Under the pieces are notes generated by a model. It was not told the origin of the DNA. It saw only the letters and a list, made by a program, of their open reading frames with translations, and did no database searches. 64,000 bases of DNA. Source: CAWARU01 sp963784575. GTDB taxonomy: Bacteria > Pseudomonadota > Gammaproteobacteria > UBA6186 > Azoamicaceae. How positions within the stretch are numbered: position 1 is the stretch's first letter; every line of letters starts with the position of its first letter. The position numbers and the translations under genes are program-made. The DNA lies in contig CAWARU010000002.1 in assembly GCA_963784575.1 (NCBI GenBank), positions 248,001-312,000 of the forward strand, read 5' to 3'. Below are positions 19,746 to 28,572 of the stretch, piece by piece.

Positions 19746-22190
19746 CTAAGAAAACTTGCGTTTTTTCACATCTCGCTCAGAAGATTCGGGAGAAGGATCT
19801 TCAGAAGCTTCTGTCTTTACGCCGTTATCATGTACGTAATCACTGGGATCGACATCGGAGGGTGCTTCTTTGCGCTTTATCGCTACATTGATTGGTGATA
19901 AAGAGTTACCATTTTGTGCCGGCGGGTGAACACCATTTGTGTGGGATAAAGAGTATAGGGGAACAATGGCTCGAGATTCTGCTAGTTCGAGAGGCGGAGG
20001 ACCACCGAGTGCAGTTTCGAGATCATGGATCACAGCCTCTCGCGAGTGGATTTCAAATTTCAGTTTGGCAAGGGAGGACTCCAATTTTTCTTGCGCAGAG
20101 ATAAGCTGCATTGACTGTTTTCGATAGAAAGAATCATCGGAATAATGCAAGAGATAAACCATTTCATAGAATGCAATTCGATAAATTTCCAGAATATCTT
20201 CAGTTAATTCGAAAGCATGATTTTGTTCGAAAAAGCTATGCAGAATGGCATCTCTGCGAAAAGGCTGCAAAGGATCAAGTTGTAGCAAGCGACGGAAATA
20301 TTTTACCTTGGGTTCAACATTAGCGTAAAAGCACATGATCATGCTGAGAGAATCACCGTCTTCGCGAGATGACGACCACGAACCAGGGTAGTGCTTCATC
20401 AAATAAAAGGCAATTTTATTGCGGCCTTTTTTCAGGGCAAGTTCCAGACAGGAATTGCCCATGGCAGTGGTTCCATACAATAGGATTTGGTGAGGATCGC
20501 ATTCTTCAAGGAGATATCGTACAATGGACAAATGGCCCTTGCAGATTGCTATATGCACAAGATTCTGATCATTTTTAATATTAGTGCTGTAGCGCAATAT
20601 ATGATCTTTGTCGAGACTATTTAATAAAAATTTTAGAAACTTTAAATTTCCAAAGCGCGCAGCGAGCATCGCGATGTTTAAACCTTCATTATCAGTAATA
20701 GTCAAATATCGTTGATTTTTATCTAAACAGAGAAGCCTCGCAGCATGATGAAAGCGGCCATCAATGACCAAACAGTAGATGACTGGCAAATTGCTAAAGC
20801 CAATTTCCTCTTCATACATGAGATCAGGATCATCAGCCAAGATAGATTCAGCAAGGTCGAAATCATTTTCGAAGACCGCATCCTGAAAATCATCCGAAAG
20901 CGCTTTGCGATCAACTTTGGGTTTTTGGTCTGGGGACGTTCGCTCTTTATCTTTGGTGGCAGGAGCAGTTTTTTGCAGGGACAAGACTTCTGCTTTTATA
21001 ATAGAGGTCCCTGGGGTATCCTGTAATTTTTGCTTGAGAAGATGTATCTCCAGAGTTTTGGCACGGCATACGGAAGTTAAGCCCTGTAATTGTAACTTGA
21101 GTGCGGTTTGAATTTTCTCAAAAGCCAACACCAATTTAAAATGTCTTCCGAGATTCGATTCATCAAAAAGTTCGATCATCTTATTTGTGAGGCATTGTAA
21201 CAATTTTGAGTGATCCAGATCCTTTTTTGGAATAAAGTTGAAAACGGTCTTTTGGTCCCCTATTGTACCAGTCACTTGCCAAGCATCTAGCGCCAAAATT
21301 TCACGTACCAGATCGATTTTAACCGAATTACCTTCGTCTTTATGATTCGATAATGCGATCATGAGAACTGATTCGCCTTTTACTGTTTTTTTACCCAAAA
21401 GAGCGGGGGCGCGTTTCAGTAAATATTGCAAGATCTCCAATCTGCTATGATAAGCTGCCGTATGCATTAAGTTCCAGCCATCTCGAGTTATCATGCATAA
21501 AAGAGCTTCTCGGGTCTGGTGAGTATTGAGAATTAAGGGAGATTCAACTCGGGTTAAACTGAATTGACTGCTAGGGAAATCTGATGCAATTTGTAAGGGA
21601 GAAACATGGGTTTCAACTAAAAAGCGAAAAATGTGGACATGTCCCCTTCTTACGGCCAGATGTAAGAGAGATTCTCGATCATCACCCACAGTGGTAAACA
21701 AAAGGTCTTGATCTTTATTGTCTAGGGATAACAAAAATTCCAAAACACCCAGATGGCCATGATATGTTGCGAAACTTACAGCATTGTCACCTATATTCTG
21801 ATCTCCTAAAATACTGCCTACCCTATCAAAGAGCAATTGCTTAAGTTTCGTTTTATCTTGTGAAATCAGAAATTTGACAATTTCGAGGTTGCCTATACTT
21901 GCTGCCTCCATCAGGAGTGTTTTGCCTTTTTGCTTACAAAATAAAAGCTCTGGATATTGTGTTAAGATCAGAGATAATTCCTGAATCGACTTATTGGCTC
22001 GGATTTTGAGCCACAACTCTGCTTCCATCAATTTTTTTTTCTCTTTGCTAGAGAACACAGAATCAGATAATCCTTGGATTCCGTGCAGAGCGCCAGGGGT
22101 GTAACTGCTGCTGCTGCCGCTGCCTGCTCCAGGATCGGTTCTCTGACCTGTATCATCTTCAATTATTATCATCTCAGATTTTTCAGACAT
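19746..22190 (-). CDS. Ankyrin-repeat protein with C-terminal basic KKRKFS tail
   Basis: 814 residues from ATG 22190 (TAGG at normal spacing); ATG 22196 is two codons upstream. Two similar halves: ankyrin units about 45-330 (TLLMEAASIGNLEIVKFLIS, NAVSFATYHGHLGVLEFLLS, LHLAVRRGHVHIFRFLVE), a helical cap and coiled coil about 330-400; then ankyrin units about 430-640 (LNIAMLAARFGNLKFLKFLL, LVHIAICKGHLSIVRYLLE), another cap starting YFRRLLQLDPLQPF and coiled coil about 680-735. The tail is acidic (SEDPSPESSERD) then KKRKFS, like a monopartite nuclear localisation signal. Paralogue of the next gene upstream (22251-26792), 54 bases away. Probably a host-directed protein. Confidence 0.85.
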   Translation of the reverse strand: MSEKSEMIIIEDDTGQRTDPGAGSGSSSSYTPGALHGIQGLSDSVFSSKEKKKLMEAELWLKIRANKSIQELSLILTQYPELLFCKQKGKTLLMEAASIGNLEIVKFLISQDKTKLKQLLFDRVGSILGDQNIGDNAVSFATYHGHLGVLEFLLSLDNKDQDLLFTTVGDDRESLLHLAVRRGHVHIFRFLVETHVSPLQIASDFPSSQFSLTRVESPLILNTHQTREALLCMITRDGWNLMHTAAYHSRLEILQYLLKRAPALLGKKTVKGESVLMIALSNHKDEGNSVKIDLVREILALDAWQVTGTIGDQKTVFNFIPKKDLDHSKLLQCLTNKMIELFDESNLGRHFKLVLAFEKIQTALKLQLQGLTSVCRAKTLEIHLLKQKLQDTPGTSIIKAEVLSLQKTAPATKDKERTSPDQKPKVDRKALSDDFQDAVFENDFDLAESILADDPDLMYEEEIGFSNLPVIYCLVIDGRFHHAARLLCLDKNQRYLTITDNEGLNIAMLAARFGNLKFLKFLLNSLDKDHILRYSTNIKNDQNLVHIAICKGHLSIVRYLLEECDPHQILLYGTTAMGNSCLELALKKGRNKIAFYLMKHYPGSWSSSREDGDSLSMIMCFYANVEPKVKYFRRLLQLDPLQPFRRDAILHSFFEQNHAFELTEDILEIYRIAFYEMVYLLHYSDDSFYRKQSMQLISAQEKLESSLAKLKFEIHSREAVIHDLETALGGPPPLELAESRAIVPLYSLSHTNGVHPPAQNGNSLSPINVAIKRKEAPSDVDPSDYVHDNGVKTEASEDPSPESSERDVKKRKFS

Positions 22191-22250
22191 TATCATTACC
22201 TAACTTAACTGCATTACTTTAATTAAATTGTTTTCATATCAATCGTTTCG

Positions 22251-25200
22251 TTATTCTCTTTTACGCTTTGCTCCCTTCTTTGCACCTTCCTCATTCTTGA
22301 TTGTTTCGCTGTCCTTGCCTGAATCAGATGCAGTATCGGACAAACCTAATCCTAAGCTCATACTGATATCCGAAAGCGAGTCTCTTGCCTTTGCGCCGGA
22401 ATTTTTAGCTTTCTTTTTCTTTGTTCGTGGGCTTTCATCATCGAAGAAATCCATGGCATCGATTTCTTTCGGATCTGGCAAACTCCTTTGCGATAACAAT
22501 CCCGATCCAGGGAAGACAAGTGACTGGGTCTTCGTCCCTGCTGAATTGACGTGGCTGCCGTTAATTTCCGATTCCTCGATTTTACATTTTTTGATGTGAG
22601 GCCCGTCCGTAGCCAAATTTATGCGGAAACACTGTCTCAAAACTTCTAGCTTTTGCTTTTCTTGCGCAATTTCTGAATTTAGTAAGTCTATGGCTTGCCG
22701 CTCTGAACTCATTTGCTTTACGATACCGAGAAGCCTCTGAGTTGCTCCCTGAAGTTCCAATATTTTGTTCTGATAGTTTTTCGAGTAGAGAACAAAATTC
22801 TCTTTCGAAGTGAATTCGCTATTCTGAATCATTTCTAATAAACGTTCATAAAGTCCTGTTAAGAATCGCTGCAGTTTAATATCTGATGAATATGTGGGAT
22901 CCACCTCAACTACGACAAGTTTCTCATGATTCTTTAATGTCAATTGTAAAGGATCTTCAGCTAAGATATATTTGACAATGGGGAAAATGTTCTTTCTCTT
23001 GGTAGAATAATCATAACACAATGCCGAAATAAGCGGTGCGTTGCCTGTATCATCGGGTATCAGCAATAATGCGGGATAATGATCGATCAAATACTGTACA
23101 ATTGCCATTTGACCCGCTTTTACAGCGATATGCAGCACGGTAGCACCGATGGCAGTCTTTGAATACAGCAGAAAATCGCGCAATTCATCTACATTTAAGA
23201 GAAATTCCACCATGTCAAGATACCCACCCTTCGCAGCCAGATGCAATATACTATAATCAGGTTTACCAAAAAGAATTGATTGATATCCAGGGTCGCAAGA
23301 TATAATCAATTGCAGTGCTTTGAGATTTCCTTTTGCGGCGGCAAATTCAGCCGCTGTTTTCCTAAAACTGGTAGCAGCAATCCATTCGGATTCTCTGTTA
23401 CAAGCCTTTGCCTCTTTCAATATAAATTGAATAGCATCAACAGCATTTGCTTCTGCGGCAATCATCAGGGCGGTGGCTCCCTCAGTGGTTTTCGCAAACA
23501 GAAATTTAGGGTTCTGTTCCAGCAAGAGACGCATCATCTCAACCTGATTATGCTGTGCTGCTATCATAAATGCGTCCGCGCCATTAAATGCCTTCAAACC
23601 AATTAATATTTTGTCTCTTTCCTGCACATTCATAAGGTACTTGAACACAGGAAGATTTCCCTTTGAAATCGCTATCATAAGTGTGCTTGAGCCATCTTGG
23701 GTGCGATGATACAGGCAAGTAGAATCCCTTGCCTGCAAATACTGCAGCATATCGAGATTACCAAAGATTATTGCCTTAAACACTGCCTTATTGAGTTCAA
23801 ATAGGTAGCGTGCAGATTTTGAAGAAACGTCTCGAAGTGAAAATTTGATCAACCGATCAGCAACTGGAACAAATCCTGCTTCACCGAGGATTTCGGTCAG
23901 TGATATGTAAGGCCAATGAGGATCTGGTTTTTGTAACATTGGAACAGAATTCGTTAATTCAAGGTTAATAGAAAGCAGATATTCTACTGCTGATTCTGCA
24001 CCACCCAGTACCGCAGCGCAGAGCGGATTCAGATACGGATTCAATCCAAATGCCTGCAGTTCATTCACTGAAAACTGCCAAATCATGATTTTGTTCTTGA
24101 CTGCGGCTTCAGATAAAGCTGCGACATCCCCTAAAAATGCTTTCTTCAATACACCCTCGAAACGATCGTCAAAAATATAGCGCGGATTGATTTCAGCCAA
24201 GGCAGTTTCAGATAAAAGCCGCAGGATATTTTCAGGAGCATCGTGCTTGCGTGCTAGCTCTAACAAGGCAGGTAAGCAACCCTGAACTTTAAGGACCTTT
24301 TCTCCTTTAGCAATCAAAGATTTTAATGTTTCATGATCTTCATCCATCACAGCTTGGTATAGGGGAGGAAATTCAGTCATTTTTTGAGGTTCTAGTTCTT
24401 GATTAAATTTATTTTCTTTTTCTTGTTCTTGTTTTTTGAGCAACCTATTCTCAAACAGTAATTTTTCGATTGAATTCTGTCTTGTTTCAGAACGGTATTC
24501 ACTGCGTTTAAAACTTTGAACTTCATCATGGCTCTCTTTGCCCAATAGTTCCAAGCAATCTTGACGCTCTTTCTGAAGTGCATACATCTCTTTTTTAAGG
24601 GCATCGAGTTCTATTTTTTGCAATTGAAGTGTGGCTTCTCTTTTGGCGGCGCGCTCACTCAAATGCTTGATTTCGGCCTCCACCTTAATAAGTGTTTTTT
24701 GATTAAATTCTGCACTGTCACCAAAAGCTGCATTTGATTGGATACTCATTACCAATTCAAAGAAAGACTCGAGAACCAGCATACTGGGATCGTCTTCTTC
24801 CAATTTCAGCCATTTAGAAAGTGTTTTCTGCAGGAGTTTCCTACAGTCTGGTTGTAAAATTTGCTTTACATCGGGATAGATCACGCGTTCCAGAGAATCC
24901 AGAGCGCTTGGTTGTAAATCACCATTGCCTAACATTGCGATCAAGGGTTGCTTTCCCGCTGCATCCGATTGTTCCAATAATTTTGGATACTTTCCAATCA
25001 AATAATCGACAATCCAAGTTCGATTTGCTTGAATAGCAATTTGCAGAACATTCTTTGATTTGCCGTCCTGGGTAAGGCTGCAAAGAAAAATGTCACCCAA
25101 TTCCGGATTTTTAAGCAGCATTTCTATGATAGATTGCCGTCCAACTTCAGCTGCAATATGGAGGATATTGTACCCTCTGCCATCGGAGCTGAAAATCATA

Positions 25201-26792
25201 TCAAAAGCACTGTCAGAATATTTCAATTCCAATTCATGGATGACTATTTTAAAAATATTGGGATCACTTGATGTAGCAGCATAGTGCAATGGCATTCTGC
25301 CTTGTTTATCCTGACTCTTTAAAAGAGTACCCTTCAAGTCTGCCTGTAGGAATAGTCGAAGTAATTCCATGTTTTCGTGTTCAATAGCAAGCATAATCGC
25401 ATTTTGGCCTTCATCATTTACTGCTGAAAGCATGGCTGGGTACTTTAGGAAGATCATTTTGGCAAGTGCTGTCATTTTGCTTTCTATGGCAGCCATCAGA
25501 GGAGTATCCGATGACGCATTAGTCATTTCAAAGATCTTATCACTGCCCTTTTCACTTTCCTGCTTAATAAAAAGCTCTATCACAGATCTCTTTCTTGCAT
25601 GGATAGCCGCAATCAAAGGAGTCATCCCTTCTTTTGATCTTTGATAGAGCCACTTGGCATCCAAGTGCAGAAAATATTTCAAGATAACGAGTCGTTCGCA
25701 CTTAATGGCAGTGAAAAAGGCGGCTTTCAAACTTTCCTGTAATTTATTAAACTCTGCTGTTGCATCAGCTGGTAAATCAATTGCTGGACCCGCTGCTGAA
25801 ACGTCCTTTATAGAAACTTCTTTTTCTAAAACTTCCTTTTCTGAAACTTGTTTCTCTGTAGCCTCTTTTACCGAATCTTTCTCTTTTTTGCCCTTTCCGA
25901 ATTTTAAGTTTTTAATATTTACAAGCACCAAATCAAAAATTTTGGGATTGCCGCCAAGACTTGCTAAAACCAAAGCATCTAATTCACATTTTGGCAGACC
26001 AAACCCTGGGAAGTAATTCGGATCAAGCTGTCTGATATCAAGCTTTAGAAGGCATTTAGCGAGATCATAGCTGCCGCCAAGGATTGCTGCCATGGCAAGT
26101 GTCATACCGTAAGGACCATCATAAAGTTCTGAAATGAATTTTTTATCTCCCAAACCTCGCGAAAGCACTTTTTGTTCTAGGGTTGCCCGAGTAATATTAT
26201 AATCGGCACATACTGCAAGTTTATAGAGCTGATGATGCCGGTCATCTAATTTAATGAGTTTGCCAATTTCTTGCAAATTTCGGCTGCGTAATGATACTAA
26301 AGATAGTAGTGAGTTTTGGCCTAAAAGAGCGTAAGCTATTTCTAGTGTATTAAATAGTGTTCGGGCTTTCTCGCTAGATTTTTCATTCACTTTTTCTTTT
26401 GATTTGATGGTAATCAATTCTGAACCTTCTCCATGAACTTTTGCGCCCATTTTCAATAAAATCTCAATCATCTTATCTGAACGCCCGTATATCGCAAGTT
26501 CTAGAGGACTGATATTTTTTTTGGGAAGAAATTTTTTGATATCATCCCCAGCATAGTCTGCTCTGAATGCTAAATCTTCAGGCGTTTTTACTAACTGATA
26601 CAGAGTTGAAGAATCTTCATTAGCTACTGCATATAAAATGAGCTGCTGTTTTTCTTCTCGTTCAAGCTTCAACTTGTGCTCCTCTGCTTCCAGTTGAGAT
26701 CGAACTTGTAATATAAGTACGGCCAATTCTGCTGCAGCAACTGAATTTTGAGTTTCTGAGGAGGTTGATACTTTGTCACTGGGTTGCGACAT
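22251..26792 (-). CDS. Giant ankyrin-repeat/coiled-coil protein with basic KRKRE end
   Basis: 1513 residues; ATG 26792 with AAGGA seven bases upstream. Module one: a long N-terminal region with ankyrin units to about 680 (ISPLELAIYGRSDKMIEILL, TPLIAAIHARKRSVIELFIK, MPLHYAATSSDPNIFKIVIH), a cap, and coiled coil about 700-800. Module two: ankyrin units about 830-1330 (STLMIAISKGNLPVFKYLM, TVLHIAVKAGQMAIVQYLID), a cap with YILAEDPLQLTLKN and coiled coil about 1350-1410. A KEVSEKEVLEKEV-like charged repeat lies near 315-335. The tail contains KKKKAKN and ends GAKRKRE, nuclear-localisation-like. No signal peptide. Tandem paralogue of 19746-22190, with which it shares caps as well as repeats. Confidence 0.85.
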   Translation of the reverse strand: MSQPSDKVSTSSETQNSVAAAELAVLILQVRSQLEAEEHKLKLEREEKQQLILYAVANEDSSTLYQLVKTPEDLAFRADYAGDDIKKFLPKKNISPLELAIYGRSDKMIEILLKMGAKVHGEGSELITIKSKEKVNEKSSEKARTLFNTLEIAYALLGQNSLLSLVSLRSRNLQEIGKLIKLDDRHHQLYKLAVCADYNITRATLEQKVLSRGLGDKKFISELYDGPYGMTLAMAAILGGSYDLAKCLLKLDIRQLDPNYFPGFGLPKCELDALVLASLGGNPKIFDLVLVNIKNLKFGKGKKEKDSVKEATEKQVSEKEVLEKEVSIKDVSAAGPAIDLPADATAEFNKLQESLKAAFFTAIKCERLVILKYFLHLDAKWLYQRSKEGMTPLIAAIHARKRSVIELFIKQESEKGSDKIFEMTNASSDTPLMAAIESKMTALAKMIFLKYPAMLSAVNDEGQNAIMLAIEHENMELLRLFLQADLKGTLLKSQDKQGRMPLHYAATSSDPNIFKIVIHELELKYSDSAFDMIFSSDGRGYNILHIAAEVGRQSIIEMLLKNPELGDIFLCSLTQDGKSKNVLQIAIQANRTWIVDYLIGKYPKLLEQSDAAGKQPLIAMLGNGDLQPSALDSLERVIYPDVKQILQPDCRKLLQKTLSKWLKLEEDDPSMLVLESFFELVMSIQSNAAFGDSAEFNQKTLIKVEAEIKHLSERAAKREATLQLQKIELDALKKEMYALQKERQDCLELLGKESHDEVQSFKRSEYRSETRQNSIEKLLFENRLLKKQEQEKENKFNQELEPQKMTEFPPLYQAVMDEDHETLKSLIAKGEKVLKVQGCLPALLELARKHDAPENILRLLSETALAEINPRYIFDDRFEGVLKKAFLGDVAALSEAAVKNKIMIWQFSVNELQAFGLNPYLNPLCAAVLGGAESAVEYLLSINLELTNSVPMLQKPDPHWPYISLTEILGEAGFVPVADRLIKFSLRDVSSKSARYLFELNKAVFKAIIFGNLDMLQYLQARDSTCLYHRTQDGSSTLMIAISKGNLPVFKYLMNVQERDKILIGLKAFNGADAFMIAAQHNQVEMMRLLLEQNPKFLFAKTTEGATALMIAAEANAVDAIQFILKEAKACNRESEWIAATSFRKTAAEFAAAKGNLKALQLIISCDPGYQSILFGKPDYSILHLAAKGGYLDMVEFLLNVDELRDFLLYSKTAIGATVLHIAVKAGQMAIVQYLIDHYPALLLIPDDTGNAPLISALCYDYSTKRKNIFPIVKYILAEDPLQLTLKNHEKLVVVEVDPTYSSDIKLQRFLTGLYERLLEMIQNSEFTSKENFVLYSKNYQNKILELQGATQRLLGIVKQMSSERQAIDLLNSEIAQEKQKLEVLRQCFRINLATDGPHIKKCKIEESEINGSHVNSAGTKTQSLVFPGSGLLSQRSLPDPKEIDAMDFFDDESPRTKKKKAKNSGAKARDSLSDISMSLGLGLSDTASDSGKDSETIKNEEGAKKGAKRKRE

Positions 26793-27153
26793 TTTAAAAT
26801 CCTTCTACGTCATTAAAAATTCTAATATCTAATGAATATATGTGGTTTTTTAAGCATAATGAAATAGTATCAAACTTAACATCCAGTCTAGGATCTGTCA
26901 ATCAGTTTAAAAACTTACTCACCTCTAACATATAATTTAGTCAACCATATTTTTGTATGTTTTTCACTTTATTTCTTGTTTGATAGTCATTTTATGACAT
27001 AATATTTCGAAAAGTAATACTGCTGTTTCAGGGGTAAGAGATTACGAAAAGAATGATTCTAGTGGTATACAAATCAAAGTTCTTCAATATCCTCCAATGA
27101 CTGTTTTTATGTACAGTTCATTAGAAATAAATCTGTTTTTATAATGCAAATAG
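26793..27153. other. AT-rich intergenic region
   Basis: About 360 bases between the giant ankyrin gene (minus) and the AbiE-type pair (plus). Very AT-rich, with many stops in all frames. I see no gene, repeat or RNA. It must contain the ankyrin gene promoter. Confidence 0.4.
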
Positions 27154-27182
27154 TTGACAAATTTGTCAATTATTTGTATTAT
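27154..27182 (+). promoter_or_regulatory. Sigma70 promoter overlapping a 16-bp palindrome
   Basis: TTGACA (27154-27159), 17-base spacer, TATTAT (27177-27182). The -35 is the left arm of the perfect palindrome TTGACAAATTTGTCAA (27154-27169), a probable repressor operator. The start point would fall at about 27189, directly at the toxin ATG (27190), so the mRNA would be leaderless. Confidence 0.75.
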
Positions 27183-27189
27183 AAAAAGT

Positions 27190-27939
27190 ATGAGTACTAC
27201 TGAATTTGTAGAATTATTTCATCTGATATTTCTTTTTCATCTAGGAAAAAAATTAGATAAAAATTTATATGCTCTAAAAGGGGGGTGCAATTTAAGATTT
27301 TACTTCAAAAGCATTCGTTATTCGGAAGATATCGATCTGGATATTCAAAAAATCCAACAGAGCACGTTGGAACATAAAATAGATAAAATTTTGCAATCAA
27401 GTGCATTTCAGCAAAATTTACAGGGACGGGGTTTAGAAATAATACAGTTTACAAAACCGAAACAGACAAACACTACACAAAGATGGAAAGTGAGTTTAAG
27501 AGCGGAGGGACATGCGCTGCCTTTACCTACAAAAATAGAGTTCTCACGAAGAGAAATGCACCAGAATTTCACGTTTGAACCCATCGATCCATTAATGGTA
27601 TCACACTATAAATTATACCCTGTTCTTCTCAATCATTACTCACTTCAAGCAGCCTTTGAACAAAAAATTCAAGCTTTAATTCATCGAAACGAAACACAGG
27701 CGCGTGATATTTTTGATTTGAAACTTCTGTTGGATTGTGGGGCAACAACCAAAAATTTATCTAACGACACTAAAGAAAATCTTGACGTAGGAATTGAAAA
27801 TGTCATGAATATAGGATTTCCTGAATTTAAGTCACAAGTAATTTCCTATCTGATGCCGGAATATCAATATTATTACAATTCAGATTCCGTATGGCAAAAA
27901 ATACAAGAATCAGTCATTAAAGCGTTAGAGGATGGATAA
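27190..27939 (+). CDS. AbiEii/AbiGii-type nucleotidyltransferase toxin
   Basis: Toxin half of a type IV-like AbiE toxin-antitoxin system, a nucleotidyltransferase fold (relatives modify tRNA). From ATG 27190 it has 249 residues. LKGGCNLRFYF (about 29-39) and SIRYSEDIDLDI (41-52, Asp47 and Asp49 as metal ligands) are the signature blocks; QKIQALIHRNETQARDIFDL is the conserved C-terminal block with the catalytic-type Lys/Arg and Asp. An upstream TTG at 27154 lies inside the promoter and is not the start. The antitoxin gene follows one base after the stop. AbiE operons normally place the antitoxin first; here the order is reversed. Confidence 0.85.
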   Translation: MSTTEFVELFHLIFLFHLGKKLDKNLYALKGGCNLRFYFKSIRYSEDIDLDIQKIQQSTLEHKIDKILQSSAFQQNLQGRGLEIIQFTKPKQTNTTQRWKVSLRAEGHALPLPTKIEFSRREMHQNFTFEPIDPLMVSHYKLYPVLLNHYSLQAAFEQKIQALIHRNETQARDIFDLKLLLDCGATTKNLSNDTKENLDVGIENVMNIGFPEFKSQVISYLMPEYQYYYNSDSVWQKIQESVIKALEDG

Positions 27940-27940
27940 A

Positions 27941-28561
27941 ATGACACTAATAGAAGCGCAAAATAAACTAGTATCTTTAAAACAACCTCTACTGTACACA
28001 ATGGATGTTTCAGCTTGTTTAAATATTACAATTTCGCATGCTAGCAAGATATTAGAAAGATTAGAAAAAGCCAATGTTGTAAAAAAAGTGGAAAGAGGAA
28101 AATGGATGCTCGCTTCTGTGTCTGATCCCCTTATCTTACCAGAATTTATAACAGCACCCTACCCTAGTTATATTTCACTTCAAACAGCATTGTATTATCA
28201 TGGTATGATTTCTCAAATTCCCTCGGTTACTTATGCTGTGTCATTAGCAAGAACACGTCGGTATTCGACTCCTTTAGGTACGCTCTCTATACACCATATT
28301 GCATCAGATTTTTTCTTTGGATTTGATTTTTATAATAATACCTTGATAAAAATGGCAACCCCTGAAAAAGCATTGCTGGATGTTTTGTATTTAACAGATA
28401 CTCGTTCACATCTGTTTAGATCTCTCCCAGAAATTGAATTACATAAAAGGTTTAATACAAAGCTCGCAATAAATATGATAAATAAAATTGAATCAAAAAG
28501 AGTAAAAACTATTATGAGAACTCGTTTAAACGAAATATTAAATGTCAATCCAGATTCATGA
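27941..28561 (+). CDS. AbiEi-type antitoxin with winged-helix N-terminus
   Basis: Predicted cognate antitoxin and autorepressor. ATG 27941 has GAGG at nine bases; an ATG at 27932 overlaps the toxin stop and is less likely. About 206 residues. The N-terminal 60 form a winged helix (YTMDVSACLNITISHASKIL, ERLEKANVVKKVERGKWML). The rest is the AbiEi antitoxin domain: YISLQTALYYHGMISQIP, TYAVSLARTRRYSTPLGT, then MATPEKALLDVLYL. By family precedent it binds the promoter, where the palindrome at 27154-27169 is the obvious site. Ends 11 bases from the convergent transporter gene. Confidence 0.85.
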   Translation: MTLIEAQNKLVSLKQPLLYTMDVSACLNITISHASKILERLEKANVVKKVERGKWMLASVSDPLILPEFITAPYPSYISLQTALYYHGMISQIPSVTYAVSLARTRRYSTPLGTLSIHHIASDFFFGFDFYNNTLIKMATPEKALLDVLYLTDTRSHLFRSLPEIELHKRFNTKLAINMINKIESKRVKTIMRTRLNEILNVNPDS

Positions 28562-28572
28562 ACGGTTGTGAT

